Shown here: positions 1 through 9,790 of the stretch, in pieces
Numbering within the stretch: position 1 is the first letter of the stretch
Layout: every line of letters starts with the position of its first letter
NCBI GenBank assembly: GCA_944322345.1
Contig: CALUOO010000001.1
Location: forward strand, 310,001 to 374,000
Length of the DNA: 64,000 bases
Direction: 5' to 3'
Source of the DNA: an uncultured Bacteroides sp.
GTDB lineage: Bacteria > Bacteroidota > Bacteroidia > Bacteroidales > Bacteroidaceae
Program-made: the position numbers and the translations under genes
The notes under the pieces: model-generated
Seen by the model: the letters and a program-made list of their open reading frames with translations, nothing else
Database searches by the model: none
Told to the model about the DNA's origin: nothing

Positions 1-1
1 A

Positions 2-1273
2 AATCTGGGATTCATCACTGGAGGGAGTGCACTGTTAGCAAGCACTCCTTGGTTAACATCCTGCACTCCAGAGAAACTGCAAGAAATCAGTAAAGAGAAA
101 GCGCGGATAGCAATCATTGGTACTGGTTCTAGAGGCCAATACCATATTCACAATCTTAAGGAAATTCCTCATGCTGAAATCGTGGCCGTGTGCGATAACT
201 ACGCTCCCAATTTAACTGCCGCGTTAGATTTATGTCCGGGTGCCAAAGGATATACAGATTATAGAAAGTTGTTGGAGTCGAAAGAAATTGACGGTGTAAT
301 CATTGCCACTCCGCTCAATTGGCATGCCCCCATTCTTCTGGATGCACTGGCAGCGGGCAAACATGTCTTTTGCGAGAAAGCAATGGCACGTACATTGGAG
401 GAATGTAAAACAATCTACAATACTTACCAACAAAGTGACCGCGTACTTTATTTCTGCATGCAACGTATGTATGATGAGAAATATGTAAAAGCCATGCAGA
501 TGATCCACTCTGGACTTATCGGAGATCTGGTAGGAATGCGTTGCCACTGGTTCCGTAACAATGATTGGCGCCGTCCAGTCCCCTCGCCCGAGCTGGAACG
601 AAAAATCAACTGGCGTCTGTACAAAGAGAGTTCAGGAGGTCTGATGACAGAATTAGCCTCTCACCAATTGGAAGTCTGCAACTGGGCTGCTCAAAGAATG
701 CCAGTCAGCATAGTAGGTATGGGAGATATCGTCTATTGGAAAGACGGACGTGAGGTCTACGACAGCGTCAACGTCACTTATCGCTATTCCAATGGGAACA
801 AGATAGCTTACGAATCGTTGATTGCCAACAAATTCAACGGAATGGAAGAACAGATTCTAGGGAATAAAGGGACTGTAGACCTTACCAAAGGACTCTATTA
901 TCTGGAAGATGACCATACCGCAGCCGGAATCGAACAGCTACTCGGACAGGTAAAAGACAAAGTATTCAGTGCCATCCCTGCAGCCGGACCAAGTTGGCGA
1001 CCGGAGACTAAAGGTGATTCTACCCCCCACTACATCATCGACGGGCAAATGAATGTCAGCAACGGTTTGAGTATGGTAGGCTTCGAAAAAGACGGTTCGG
1101 ATGTCATTCTTTCCGCATTCTGCCAATCATGTATCACCGGAGAAAAGGCCAAAGACGTGGTAGAAGAAGCATACTGTTCGTCCGTACTTTGCCTGTTGGG
1201 TAACCAAGCAATGGAAGAAGGTCGTTGCATCACCTTCCCAGATGAATATAAAATCCCTTATATGAAATTTTAA
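2..1273 (+). CDS. Gfo/Idh/MocA family oxidoreductase, exported, 5' end outside window
   Basis: Partial gene: the frame is open to the left edge, so the start lies upstream. The first visible residues form a small-residue-rich hydrophobic stretch ending in LTSC, like the end of a signal peptide with a lipobox. The Rossmann fold follows with a GTGSRG nucleotide-binding loop (bases about 116-136), then the family's Lys region as FCEKA (bases about 367-381) and the C-terminal alpha/beta domain (NWRLYKESSGG, TELASHQLE). Members are NAD(P)-dependent sugar oxidoreductases, and exported members are common beside polysaccharide loci in Bacteroides. The substrate cannot be read. The next gene starts 3 bases after the stop, so the two are probably cotranscribed. 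Confidence 0.85.
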   Translation, partial: NLGFITGGSALLASTPWLTSCTPEKLQEISKEKARIAIIGTGSRGQYHIHNLKEIPHAEIVAVCDNYAPNLTAALDLCPGAKGYTDYRKLLESKEIDGVIIATPLNWHAPILLDALAAGKHVFCEKAMARTLEECKTIYNTYQQSDRVLYFCMQRMYDEKYVKAMQMIHSGLIGDLVGMRCHWFRNNDWRRPVPSPELERKINWRLYKESSGGLMTELASHQLEVCNWAAQRMPVSIVGMGDIVYWKDGREVYDSVNVTYRYSNGNKIAYESLIANKFNGMEEQILGNKGTVDLTKGLYYLEDDHTAAGIEQLLGQVKDKVFSAIPAAGPSWRPETKGDSTPHYIIDGQMNVSNGLSMVGFEKDGSDVILSAFCQSCITGEKAKDVVEEAYCSSVLCLLGNQAMEEGRCITFPDEYKIPYMKF

Positions 1274-1276
1274 GTC

Positions 1277-1510
1277 ATGAAAGATATTGTCATAACAGCA
1301 AAGAGAATACGCAAGGAAAGAAATGCCTATATTATAAGTTTCATTCTTGCCTTTATTGTAAACATCATAGCAATCATCATTTACGACCGTCCATGGACAG
1401 AGCTATTCTCTCAAATAGGTTTCGTCGTAGCCATCAGTATAGCATTTTACATCATACTATGGATTCCACGGTTACTTATTGAGGGAGTGAGACGGATTTG
1501 CAAAAAATAA
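1277..1510 (+). CDS. small two-helix membrane protein, unknown function
   Basis: 77 residues. A basic N-terminus (KRIRKER) is followed by hydrophobic segments at about residues 17-36 and 45-66 and a basic tail (RRICKK). This predicts two membrane helices with both ends in the cytoplasm. I do not recognise a family. It starts 3 bases after the oxidoreductase stop and is followed by a strong hairpin, so it appears to close that operon. Confidence 0.6.
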   Translation: MKDIVITAKRIRKERNAYIISFILAFIVNIIAIIIYDRPWTELFSQIGFVVAISIAFYIILWIPRLLIEGVRRICKK

Positions 1511-1516
1511 AACGAC

Positions 1517-1562
1517 ATCTCCCTTATTTTACATTTGATTTTTAAAGCAAAATAAGGGAGAT
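1517..1562. terminator. bidirectional terminator hairpin
   Basis: A perfect 14-bp inverted repeat (1517-1530 ATCTCCCTTATTTT and 1549-1562) with an 18-base loop lies between two convergent genes. The A/T-rich stem ends would give a U tract in either direction. Confidence 0.7.
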
Positions 1563-1602
1563 AATAACACCTTTCAAAAAACTGTATAAGTCACACGAGA
1601 CC

Positions 1603-2274
1603 CTATTTTAAATCTTCATATTTAGCGGGAAGAGAAATATATTCCAAAGCATCTTCATTTGGCTTAATCCAAGTTGTAATCTTCACCCCATTTGCCATTT
1701 GTATATCGGGAATTTCTGTTGTTATAGTAGAAAATGGAACAACAATCGCCTTTTCTTTTCCACTTACATCTACATAATCCAGTGAAACTTTCATGAGCTT
1801 AGAAATTTCATTCCATGTAAATGTCACACTTCCATCTTCATTCAAAGTATAAGTATAAGTTACCGGATTCTGAGCTGCTATAAATTTATCACCATACACA
1901 TTGGCTTGTATTGTAGTAATAATAGAACGATTCTGTTTTTTATCTACCGTATAAATATCAAACACATATAAATCTTCTTCTAAATTATCCAACAATATTT
2001 TCAATGTATCTGTTTTCTCATATCCTTCCAAACTTTGTGAATATTGTTGATCATTCCATTTTACAATTACCTCCTCGGCCGTTTCCGCATAATAGAGATA
2101 TCCCTCAAGCTGTATCTTATGTAATCCTTCATGTACTTTTAAAGAATCTATTTTCCCTACATAAATAATCTCACCATCTCCTTGAAAATCCTCAAAAGTA
2201 CCTACTAAATCAGTACATGATGATAAGAATACAAATTCGAACAGCACAACAACTATATATATATACTTTTTCAT
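1603..2274 (-). CDS. DUF4998-like surface lipoprotein
   Basis: 223 residues. The N-terminus is a lipoprotein signal (hydrophobic 5-17, lipobox FLSSC, Cys about 20). The rest looks like two beta-sandwich or FN3-like modules: residues about 38-125 (binding-type strands, KWNDQQYSQSLEGY) and 135-215 (TYTLNEDGSVTFTW). The pattern matches DUF4998 proteins found at the end of SusC/SusD operons, where they are thought to be surface glycan-binding proteins. It is the last gene of the minus-strand operon 8619->1603, 20 bases after the DUF5000-type gene. Family name from memory of the pattern. Confidence 0.7.
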   Translation of the reverse strand: MKKYIYIVVVLFEFVFLSSCTDLVGTFEDFQGDGEIIYVGKIDSLKVHEGLHKIQLEGYLYYAETAEEVIVKWNDQQYSQSLEGYEKTDTLKILLDNLEEDLYVFDIYTVDKKQNRSIITTIQANVYGDKFIAAQNPVTYTYTLNEDGSVTFTWNEISKLMKVSLDYVDVSGKEKAIVVPFSTITTEIPDIQMANGVKITTWIKPNEDALEYISLPAKYEDLK

Positions 2275-2294
2275 ATTATTATCACATTTAATTG

Positions 2295-3494
2295 TTATTC
2301 TTTATCTACATACTGTCCCCAAAATTTCATTTCGGCAATTCGCGTACATTCCATTCCTGACCACGAAGCTAATGAAACAAAACGAACATAACGAACCGGT
2401 TTCATCAAGTCATTTTCAAACAAGAACTCATGCCCTTCCTGTGCAGCCAATATGTCCTCTGCTGTATTAGGGTCTCCAAAGTCACCTCCAGATGGTTTTT
2501 CCAAATGTCCATCCATCAGCAGTTCATAATTATCTTCGTTAAAAGGATCCAAATTTTCAGAACAGCCATATACCTTAAAATGCCTAGGACAACCGTGTTT
2601 ATAAAAATCATCCTCTACCAATCGTTGCCATATCTTCATACGGCTTAGCATTACTGTAGCTCCCATATCAATAGTAGTAGGATGTGGAAAAGCCTGAGGA
2701 TAATCGGTATGGGCAAAATCTCCAGCTGCATAATTATCATTAAAGAAACGATCCCAACCACCCCCAAAGAAGGTCCAACGGACATCTCCGGGAATAAACA
2801 TTTCACGGAAGCGGGAGGCATCCAACAGTTCTTCTTCCAAAGGAGTCAGTTCAAATTCATAAGGTTCAGATATATTTTCCCAACGGTCTTTAATCTTAAC
2901 AGAGAATTTAGAGGGGAGAGGAGACAACCCTCTGACTGCTAATGGACCCTCTTTTTGCTCCGTATAATAGATATCATATAAGGTTTGTCCTTCAGTCTTT
3001 TCATTTTCATAATAGACCATAATGGATATAGCATCTTTTCCCCTATTTTCAAAGTCCAAACTAAAACCTCCCCAATCGACATTAGCAACTAAAGATTCCC
3101 GAATATTTACTACCGGTGGAGTATCCGGAACAAAAGAAACAGTTACTCCCTTCGAAACATTTTCAGAGCGATCCACAGCATAAACAGTTACTTCATGTTC
3201 ATTTGTATCTCCGATTCCTTCTATTTCCAAAGAATCAATATACATGGAAGCACGAACTTCCCGTACATCGCCTTCTTTTGCAGTAAATATGGCTTTTACA
3301 TAAGACAAATCCGGATCATCAGGAATTTGATACTTCAAGACGGCACCACCGGCAATGCTTTTTACTACAATGTCTGTCACATCTTGCGGTGGTTTCTGAT
3401 CGTCCACCCCATAAGGAGCACGTACTTCATCTTCCTTGCAAGACAATAGCAAGATACACAAAACAATATTTATCCATAATACTTTTGTTCTCAT
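2295..3494 (-). CDS. DUF4959/DUF5126/DUF5000-type lipoprotein
   Basis: Signal peptide with lipobox LLLSC, then three modules: an FN3-like DUF4959 domain (PPQDVTDIVVKSIAGGAVLKY), a DUF5126-like middle, and a C-terminal discoidin-like DUF5000 domain (YPHPTTIDMG-type strand, KIWQRL, RHFKVYGCS, RYVRFVSLASW). These proteins sit at the surface beside SusD and probably bind glycan. The frame extends to 3518, overlapping the susD-like stop, but the ATG at 3494 (MRTKVLW, directly before the signal peptide) is the better start and lies 17 bases after that stop. Confidence 0.8.
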   Translation of the reverse strand: MRTKVLWINIVLCILLLSCKEDEVRAPYGVDDQKPPQDVTDIVVKSIAGGAVLKYQIPDDPDLSYVKAIFTAKEGDVREVRASMYIDSLEIEGIGDTNEHEVTVYAVDRSENVSKGVTVSFVPDTPPVVNIRESLVANVDWGGFSLDFENRGKDAISIMVYYENEKTEGQTLYDIYYTEQKEGPLAVRGLSPLPSKFSVKIKDRWENISEPYEFELTPLEEELLDASRFREMFIPGDVRWTFFGGGWDRFFNDNYAAGDFAHTDYPQAFPHPTTIDMGATVMLSRMKIWQRLVEDDFYKHGCPRHFKVYGCSENLDPFNEDNYELLMDGHLEKPSGGDFGDPNTAEDILAAQEGHEFLFENDLMKPVRYVRFVSLASWSGMECTRIAEMKFWGQYVDKE

Positions 3495-3511
3495 ATTTCT
3501 TGATTTTAATA

Positions 3512-5425
3512 TTACCATAATGGATTCTGCACTAATTTCGTATTTTTATTTAAATCTTCCTGTTTCAATGGCCATAGATAATCACGAACTGAAAAACTAC
3601 GAGTATAAATAACTCTTGGAATATAAAACAGTTCAGGAGTCTCTTCGGTTATACTTAATCCTCGCATTTGAGTATTAAAATATTTCTCACATTCTTTCCA
3701 ACGCCTCAAATCGTGAAGACGTTTTCCTTCAAACTGCAATTCTATTAACCGTTCCCGATGAATAATTTCCCGCATTCCTTCCTTTGTATTTGGCTTATTG
3801 GGATTTATAGAATATTTTGCCCACGTATCCTGCAAAGAACATCCTTTATCCAATCCGGCACGATGACGTACTAACTGAATATACTTATATACTTCTGCAT
3901 TAGGCTGGTCCAAATACTCATTTAAAGCCTCGCTATATAACAAATAAATATCAGCCAAACGAATAATTGTATTCGGGAAAGCATAGAGAACTTCAGACTC
4001 TTGTGTATTCATATTCTTATAACTACACACTTTTTTAATAAAATATCCTGTTGCAGAAGCTTTATATGTCTCATGACCTGCAATACCGCCTTTTTTTACA
4101 TTCAATCCATAAGCGTCTTCAGGACTAGCACTTTCCATCGTAAACCATTTACCACCATCAAAACCAATATTTGCATAAAAGCGAGGTTCACGATTTAAAT
4201 GCAGTCTGGCAGTATAGTAATTAGGAACAAAAAAAGCAGGTTGATCAGCGGGAGTAGTCACCACTTCATATAAATCCATTCCCATGAATGTTTTATCCTC
4301 CTCAATCGGAACTCCATTTTTTGTATAATATTCTTCTATAATATTCAAGGTTGGAGTATATTGTCCTAAATGATTCCATTCCCGGTTTCCCATATGATAA
4401 GAAGTCAGGCGAGGTTGTGCTAACCGTTGTATCTGAATATCAGTCGCCCCCGGAGCAAAGATTTGTTCACAATTATATCTTGAAGTGACAATTTCGCGCA
4501 AAGTCATTTCCAATTCGGTTTCAGGAGTTAATTGAAATGCTACGCGCTCATCAAATTTAAACAAATCGTGATTACCTTCCAACGACACATCAATCGCTTG
4601 TTTGCAAGCCTCTGCTGCTATTCTCCATTTTTCCCGACTGTATGTCTGATTGAAAAAGGGCTGATGATCTCTCGGATCTAGAAAATCTGCATAATCTGTA
4701 TTTCCATTAAATAATGGACTGGCAGCAGTAACCAAAACTTTCGCTTTTATACAATAAGCAGCAGGAAGAGTAATACGTCCCATCTCGGTAGTTACAGAAG
4801 ATATATACATCGGAAGCCCCTGATCCATATTAATTGCCTTATCCAACAGTCCGACGATATAATCAATCACATCATCCACTTTCTCACGATATTGAGTCAT
4901 ATCTTCCAAATCGGAATTGATATCTACATTCTCATCCAATAAGGGAATCGGGCCATAGTGCAGAAACAGCCAATACAAATAAAAAGCCTTTAAAGTATAT
5001 ACTTCTGCCTTCCACCTGTTTCTTTCCGTATACGACAGGTCCGGGACTCTGTCAACATTGGCAAGGAATACATTGCATTCGTGTACACCTCTGAATTTAT
5101 TGGCATCACCACTCCAATAATTAAAATATGGATTACTCGAATTCTGCAATCCTCTTGCCCAGTTCCAAGAGTTTGTAAAGTCCCACCGATCATATTTCAT
5201 TAGGTAAGGACAATAATCATCAGCGCATGAAATAGCAGCATTATTCCCCATATCATAAGTCATTGGAATAAAATTGTAACAAGTGCCTAAATATTTTATT
5301 GCGCTGGCACGATTATTAAATGCCATATCAATGGTAGCTATATTATCTGGAATAACATCCAGATAATTGCAAGAGCCTAACGACAAACCTGCTACCAATA
5401 CACTTATATATACTATTTTTTTCAT
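3512..5425 (-). CDS. SusD/RagB family glycan-binding lipoprotein
   Basis: 637 residues, at the long end for SusD proteins. The signal peptide ends in a lipobox (LSLGSC, Cys 19). Next come the SusD-like N-terminal domain (NYLDVIPDN, FNNRASAIKYLGTCY) with TPR-like helices and the conserved C-terminal half (LIELQFEGKRLHDLRRW, then the closing strand YLWPLKQEDL). SusD proteins form the lid of the SusC transporter and capture oligosaccharide at the cell surface. The gene starts 11 bases after the SusC stop, the usual pairing. Confidence 0.95.
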   Translation of the reverse strand: MKKIVYISVLVAGLSLGSCNYLDVIPDNIATIDMAFNNRASAIKYLGTCYNFIPMTYDMGNNAAISCADDYCPYLMKYDRWDFTNSWNWARGLQNSSNPYFNYWSGDANKFRGVHECNVFLANVDRVPDLSYTERNRWKAEVYTLKAFYLYWLFLHYGPIPLLDENVDINSDLEDMTQYREKVDDVIDYIVGLLDKAINMDQGLPMYISSVTTEMGRITLPAAYCIKAKVLVTAASPLFNGNTDYADFLDPRDHQPFFNQTYSREKWRIAAEACKQAIDVSLEGNHDLFKFDERVAFQLTPETELEMTLREIVTSRYNCEQIFAPGATDIQIQRLAQPRLTSYHMGNREWNHLGQYTPTLNIIEEYYTKNGVPIEEDKTFMGMDLYEVVTTPADQPAFFVPNYYTARLHLNREPRFYANIGFDGGKWFTMESASPEDAYGLNVKKGGIAGHETYKASATGYFIKKVCSYKNMNTQESEVLYAFPNTIIRLADIYLLYSEALNEYLDQPNAEVYKYIQLVRHRAGLDKGCSLQDTWAKYSINPNKPNTKEGMREIIHRERLIELQFEGKRLHDLRRWKECEKYFNTQMRGLSITEETPELFYIPRVIYTRSFSVRDYLWPLKQEDLNKNTKLVQNPLW

Positions 5426-5436
5426 ACTCTTTTATT

Positions 5437-8400
5437 TTAAAAACCAATGTTTAGACCTATATTATAGACTGCTTGAATAGGATAATTGAAACCGTTTCCT
5501 CCCATCTCTACATCCCATTCCTTAAATTTGCTAAATGTAAATAAATTCAATCCACTTGCGTAAATACGCAGATTACTCATACGCAATTTCTTAAGTATTT
5601 TATCAGGAAATGTATATCCCATTTCTACTGATTTCAATCGGATATACGATCCATCTCTAATCCACCATGTACTTGCTTGAATATTATTTTCTACAGTTTC
5701 CGTTGTTAATCTAGGCATAGCTGCATAACTATCTCTATTCGTTTCAGACCAATAACTGTCCACCCAGCATTGCATCAATCCATTAGGAGCTATCCTTCCA
5801 CCAAATGACTCATCAAAAGATGAAGCATTTACAAACGGAGTATTAGCCCTTGCATCTACCCAAAACGAACTGCGTCCGGAACCTTGGAAGAAAAAGGAAA
5901 AATCAAAGTTTTTATATCCCACAGACGCACCAAATCCATAATTCACTTCTGGAACAGTAGGATAACCAATAGGTACAATATCATTATTATCAATAATATC
6001 ATCCCCATTTATATCTCGATACTTAATATCACCCGGCATATAGTCGCCATACATCTGCTTAGGAGAATTAGCAATATCCGCCTCATCAATAAACAGACGA
6101 TCAGCTATCAGCCCTCTCTGTTGTCCGATAGGATAACCCGTAACAGTTTGCCACCAATAGTTCAGTCGGGCTTCCTCCGCATATTCGTAATTGCTACGCG
6201 CAAATGTAAAATTTCCACGCAGACTCAGCCACCAATCTTTATTAAACGAATGATTAGCATCCATCTGTACTTCAAATCCTCGTGAAGAAGCACGACCAAC
6301 ATTAGCAGCCAGTCCAGCTGCATACCCTAATTCGGCAGGAATAGTAGGACGAGATTGATAGATTTTTTCACGTTTTTCTTGAAAATAGTCTGCCTGAATT
6401 TCTAATAAATCAAACAAAGTCATTTCAATGCCTATATCTAGTTTTTTGGCAACCTCCCATGTGATATAAGGATTTGCATAACGGGTAATAGCAATGGTCT
6501 GTAAGCCTTGTTGCCAGTCTTCTCCAAATCGTATTCCTGATTCGCCAGCATTCAGATTGACTTCAGAAAGATAATAAAAACGATCATTCAAATCACCAAT
6601 TTTATCATTACCGACCAATCCGTATGTACCTTTCAACTTCAATTTATTTACAAATTTATTCTTAGGCCAGAAAGCTTCATTACTTATCAAATATCCCACA
6701 CCTGCTGAAGGGAAAAAACCAAAACGCTCTTTTTCTGCAAAACGCTCAGAACCATTATAACCAAAATTAAACTCAAATAAATAGCGGGAATCATATGCAT
6801 AAGTGGCACGTCCGGACAAACCAATATTACGCGACGGAAGAGATTGCTGGACATTAGGCGCATTGCCTGTAACTGATTCTCTCATGGTACCTACCAATAA
6901 TCCTCCTACATCATGTTTCCCGAACTTCCTAGCATAATTAATAGATGCCTCAAAATAATAAGTAGAACTTACTGTCGGAGTACCTGCCGTATAATTTAAA
7001 TCTTCTCTACCTGTCTCCGGATTCAATTGATTTAATGTATATCGATCATTTTCCTTATCATAATAACCGATGTCATAATAGAAAGGAGCAATCTCACGTA
7101 CCAATGAAAAGCCAGAATAGCGAGTGGTATTAGCCAATAAGCGGAAACTCAATCCTTCAGTCAGAAAATCAAGTTGCTGCGACAGTTCCATCTGAGCTGT
7201 TACTGTTGTTTCGTGTGAATCTCTGTATCCTCTGACCATATCTGCATAAGGATTCAAGTAGTTACCCTCACCTGCATTTCCGAACAGAATATGCTTTGTC
7301 AACACATTTGAATCATCTGGAGCAAAATACTTTGGAAACATGACAGGTGAAGAGACACGCACCTTACGATACATGGCATCTCCTCCATCAATCGGACCAT
7401 TATAATCTTGAAAATCTGCATTGACACGAATATCCAGTTGAGTTGTTTTAGTTAAATCCAAATTAACATTTGTACGAACCTGAATCTTCTTCAAATCAAT
7501 ATTCGTATTATAATTATTCTTCTTATCCACTTTCAAAGCTCCGTTATCCTGGCTAAAATTAGCAGAAACATAATAACGTGCCATCGTACCACCGCCACTC
7601 AAATTCACATTCACCCGTTGGTTCATTACCATATCCTTAAACAATTCATCATACCAGTCTATTGCCGGATAAACATACGGATTCAATCCTTTTCCCGTAT
7701 TGGCAATTTTCTCATCACTAAACGGACGCGGAGCCAACGGATTACGTGTCACAACTGCTTCATTATACATTTTCATATAGGTAATAGGATCTGCCATTTC
7801 TATATTTCTTGCAGGTGTAGATATAGAGTTCTCCACCCGAATATTGACTTTTGCAGGTCCTTCCTTTCCCTCCTTAGTAGTAACCAATACCACACCATTA
7901 GCACCACGAGCGCCATAAATGGCAGTTGCTGTTGCATCCTTCATAATAGAAAACGAAGCAACATCATCTACAGGTAAACGAGCTAATTCATCTGTCGATG
8001 ATTCTATATTGTCTATTAATATTAGAGGAGAAGAAGAATACCCAAAAGTAGTCACACCACGAATAAAGAAATTCACATTATCTTTCCCCGGTTCACCCGA
8101 AGACTGATAAGCTATAACACCTGCCAAACGACCAGACAAGCCTTGAGTCAAATTGCTGGAAGGTACTTTCAGTTCCGAAGGCTTTATAGTTGTGACAGAA
8201 GCTATTACGCTTTCCTTCTTTTGCTTGGCAAAACCAACAACAGTAACCTCGTCCAATTCATCCGTTTTTGGAAGAAGTTTCACCACAATCCTTGTTTGTT
8301 TTCCTACAGTTATTCTCTGTTCTTGGTATCCTAAATAACTAAAAATCAAAACGTCTGTATCTTTCACTTTAATAGAAAAAGTACCATCAACATCTGTTGC

Positions 8401-8619
8401 AACTCCACGTGTTGATTTATCTACCGAAATTGTAGCGCCCGGCAAAGGTTCTCCTAATTCATCATATACATTCCCTGTTATTTCTTTTGTCGTTTGCGCT
8501 ATAAGCACTTGAAACTGTGAAAAAAGCAGCAACAAGATCCACATTTTTTTACTTTCTTTCCCAAGATTCAGAAAATGATGAAAGAAAGAAAATCGATTAA
8601 TCAAAATCTGTTTTTTCAT
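5437..8619 (-). CDS. SusC/RagA family TonB-dependent outer-membrane transporter
   Basis: 1060 residues. A signal peptide (hydrophobic about 27-41, ending IAQ) follows a long basic N-terminus. Then a carboxypeptidase-regulatory-like domain (GNVYDELGEPLPGATI), the SusC TonB-box/plug region (VVGFAKQKKES, LSGRLAGVIAYQSSGEPG, NFFIRG, DATATAIYGARGANGVV) and a large beta-barrel ending in a C-terminal phenylalanine. It imports oligosaccharides with the SusD partner encoded next. It is the first gene of the minus-strand operon and is divergent from the AraC regulator, which probably controls it. Confidence 0.95.
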   Translation of the reverse strand: MKKQILINRFSFFHHFLNLGKESKKMWILLLLFSQFQVLIAQTTKEITGNVYDELGEPLPGATISVDKSTRGVATDVDGTFSIKVKDTDVLIFSYLGYQEQRITVGKQTRIVVKLLPKTDELDEVTVVGFAKQKKESVIASVTTIKPSELKVPSSNLTQGLSGRLAGVIAYQSSGEPGKDNVNFFIRGVTTFGYSSSPLILIDNIESSTDELARLPVDDVASFSIMKDATATAIYGARGANGVVLVTTKEGKEGPAKVNIRVENSISTPARNIEMADPITYMKMYNEAVVTRNPLAPRPFSDEKIANTGKGLNPYVYPAIDWYDELFKDMVMNQRVNVNLSGGGTMARYYVSANFSQDNGALKVDKKNNYNTNIDLKKIQVRTNVNLDLTKTTQLDIRVNADFQDYNGPIDGGDAMYRKVRVSSPVMFPKYFAPDDSNVLTKHILFGNAGEGNYLNPYADMVRGYRDSHETTVTAQMELSQQLDFLTEGLSFRLLANTTRYSGFSLVREIAPFYYDIGYYDKENDRYTLNQLNPETGREDLNYTAGTPTVSSTYYFEASINYARKFGKHDVGGLLVGTMRESVTGNAPNVQQSLPSRNIGLSGRATYAYDSRYLFEFNFGYNGSERFAEKERFGFFPSAGVGYLISNEAFWPKNKFVNKLKLKGTYGLVGNDKIGDLNDRFYYLSEVNLNAGESGIRFGEDWQQGLQTIAITRYANPYITWEVAKKLDIGIEMTLFDLLEIQADYFQEKREKIYQSRPTIPAELGYAAGLAANVGRASSRGFEVQMDANHSFNKDWWLSLRGNFTFARSNYEYAEEARLNYWWQTVTGYPIGQQRGLIADRLFIDEADIANSPKQMYGDYMPGDIKYRDINGDDIIDNNDIVPIGYPTVPEVNYGFGASVGYKNFDFSFFFQGSGRSSFWVDARANTPFVNASSFDESFGGRIAPNGLMQCWVDSYWSETNRDSYAAMPRLTTETVENNIQASTWWIRDGSYIRLKSVEMGYTFPDKILKKLRMSNLRIYASGLNLFTFSKFKEWDVEMGGNGFNYPIQAVYNIGLNIGF

Positions 8620-8845
8620 GCATTTTAATATTTAAGAATAAGATTAAATAAAATAATGAATAAAGGATTGGCCTTCTCCTCATTCATCACATTACAAAAT
8701 TAATCTATGTTAATACATTAAAAAATTCAATACTGATATATTATTTGTGCTTTTTGACAGAAAAGTATATTAATTTCATTCATTAAATACCACTATTCTA
8801 AAAAAACACTTAATTTGCATTCAATTACATTTGATTTCAACCATC

Positions 8846-9751
8846 ATGAATACAAATCAAAATCGAAACATTAAATATTTCAGCACAAGCAGCACCGACG
8901 AAGCATGGGGAATTGTAGTGACAACTGTAGGGAGCCAATTGATACCGCCCAACAGTTCTTATCCCCGTTCTCAGCACCCGACTTCACATGTTTTCAACCC
9001 TCAGCAGGGAAGAATTCTGAAAGAATATCAGATTATTTACATATCTGAAGGGAAAGGATGGTTTGAGTCGAAATCCTGTAAAAAACAGCCTGTCAAGGCT
9101 GGGACAATAATTATGCTTTTCCCTGACGAATGGCATACATACGAACCTGAAAAAGAGACGGGATGGTTTGAGTATTGGATTGGATTCAAAGGAGAACATA
9201 TAGACGGACTTATACGTAAAGGATTCTTCTCGCCACAGCAGCCTATATTTAATCTGGGATATAGTTCTTCCATTGTCAATTTGTATAATGATGCCATCAA
9301 CCATGCCTTGCAAGAAAAAAGAGCCTATCAGCAAATTATATCAAGCATCGTTTTTTACATTCTGGGAACAGTCTATTACAAATACGAGAATGAGACATTC
9401 AATGACTCTTTTGCCGTCAACAAAATCAATGAAGCAAAAGCAATGATGAAACAGGAAATCGGTTGCAGAATTTCTCCGGAAGACATTGCCCGAAATCTGG
9501 GAGTGGGCTATTCATGGTTTCGCAAGATGTTCAAGTTGTATACCAACATATCTCCCGCACAATATCAAGCCAATCTGATTATTATCAAGGCAAAAGAGTT
9601 GCTCGACATTACAGAGCTGAACATTACTGACATCAGTTATCAACTGGGATTTGAGAACGTAAGCCAGTTTTCCACTTTCTTCCGGAGGAAAACAGGCGTC
9701 CCCCCTTTGCAATACAGAAAGGAGGGACAACACTTTAAGAAACCGCTCTGA
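8846..9751 (+). CDS. AraC-family transcriptional regulator of the polysaccharide locus
   Basis: About 301 residues from the ATG at 8846; the frame can be extended to a TTG at 8831, but the ATG is preferred. The N-terminal cupin-like sensor domain (residues about 30-150) has VKAGTIIMLFPDEWHTYEP, typical of AraC_binding domains. The C-terminal double helix-turn-helix (about 200-295) includes ISPEDIARNLGVGYSWFRKMFK and the signature DISYQLGFENVSQFSTFFRRKTGVPP in pieces. It is transcribed divergently from SusC with a 226-bp spacer. Inference: it senses a released monosaccharide and activates the SusC operon and the GH106/isomerase operon. Confidence 0.9.
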   Translation: MNTNQNRNIKYFSTSSTDEAWGIVVTTVGSQLIPPNSSYPRSQHPTSHVFNPQQGRILKEYQIIYISEGKGWFESKSCKKQPVKAGTIIMLFPDEWHTYEPEKETGWFEYWIGFKGEHIDGLIRKGFFSPQQPIFNLGYSSSIVNLYNDAINHALQEKRAYQQIISSIVFYILGTVYYKYENETFNDSFAVNKINEAKAMMKQEIGCRISPEDIARNLGVGYSWFRKMFKLYTNISPAQYQANLIIIKAKELLDITELNITDISYQLGFENVSQFSTFFRRKTGVPPLQYRKEGQHFKKPL

Positions 9752-9790
9752 TTACAATCTTTGTTCCTTACCCGTAGTCGTTGATAGCTT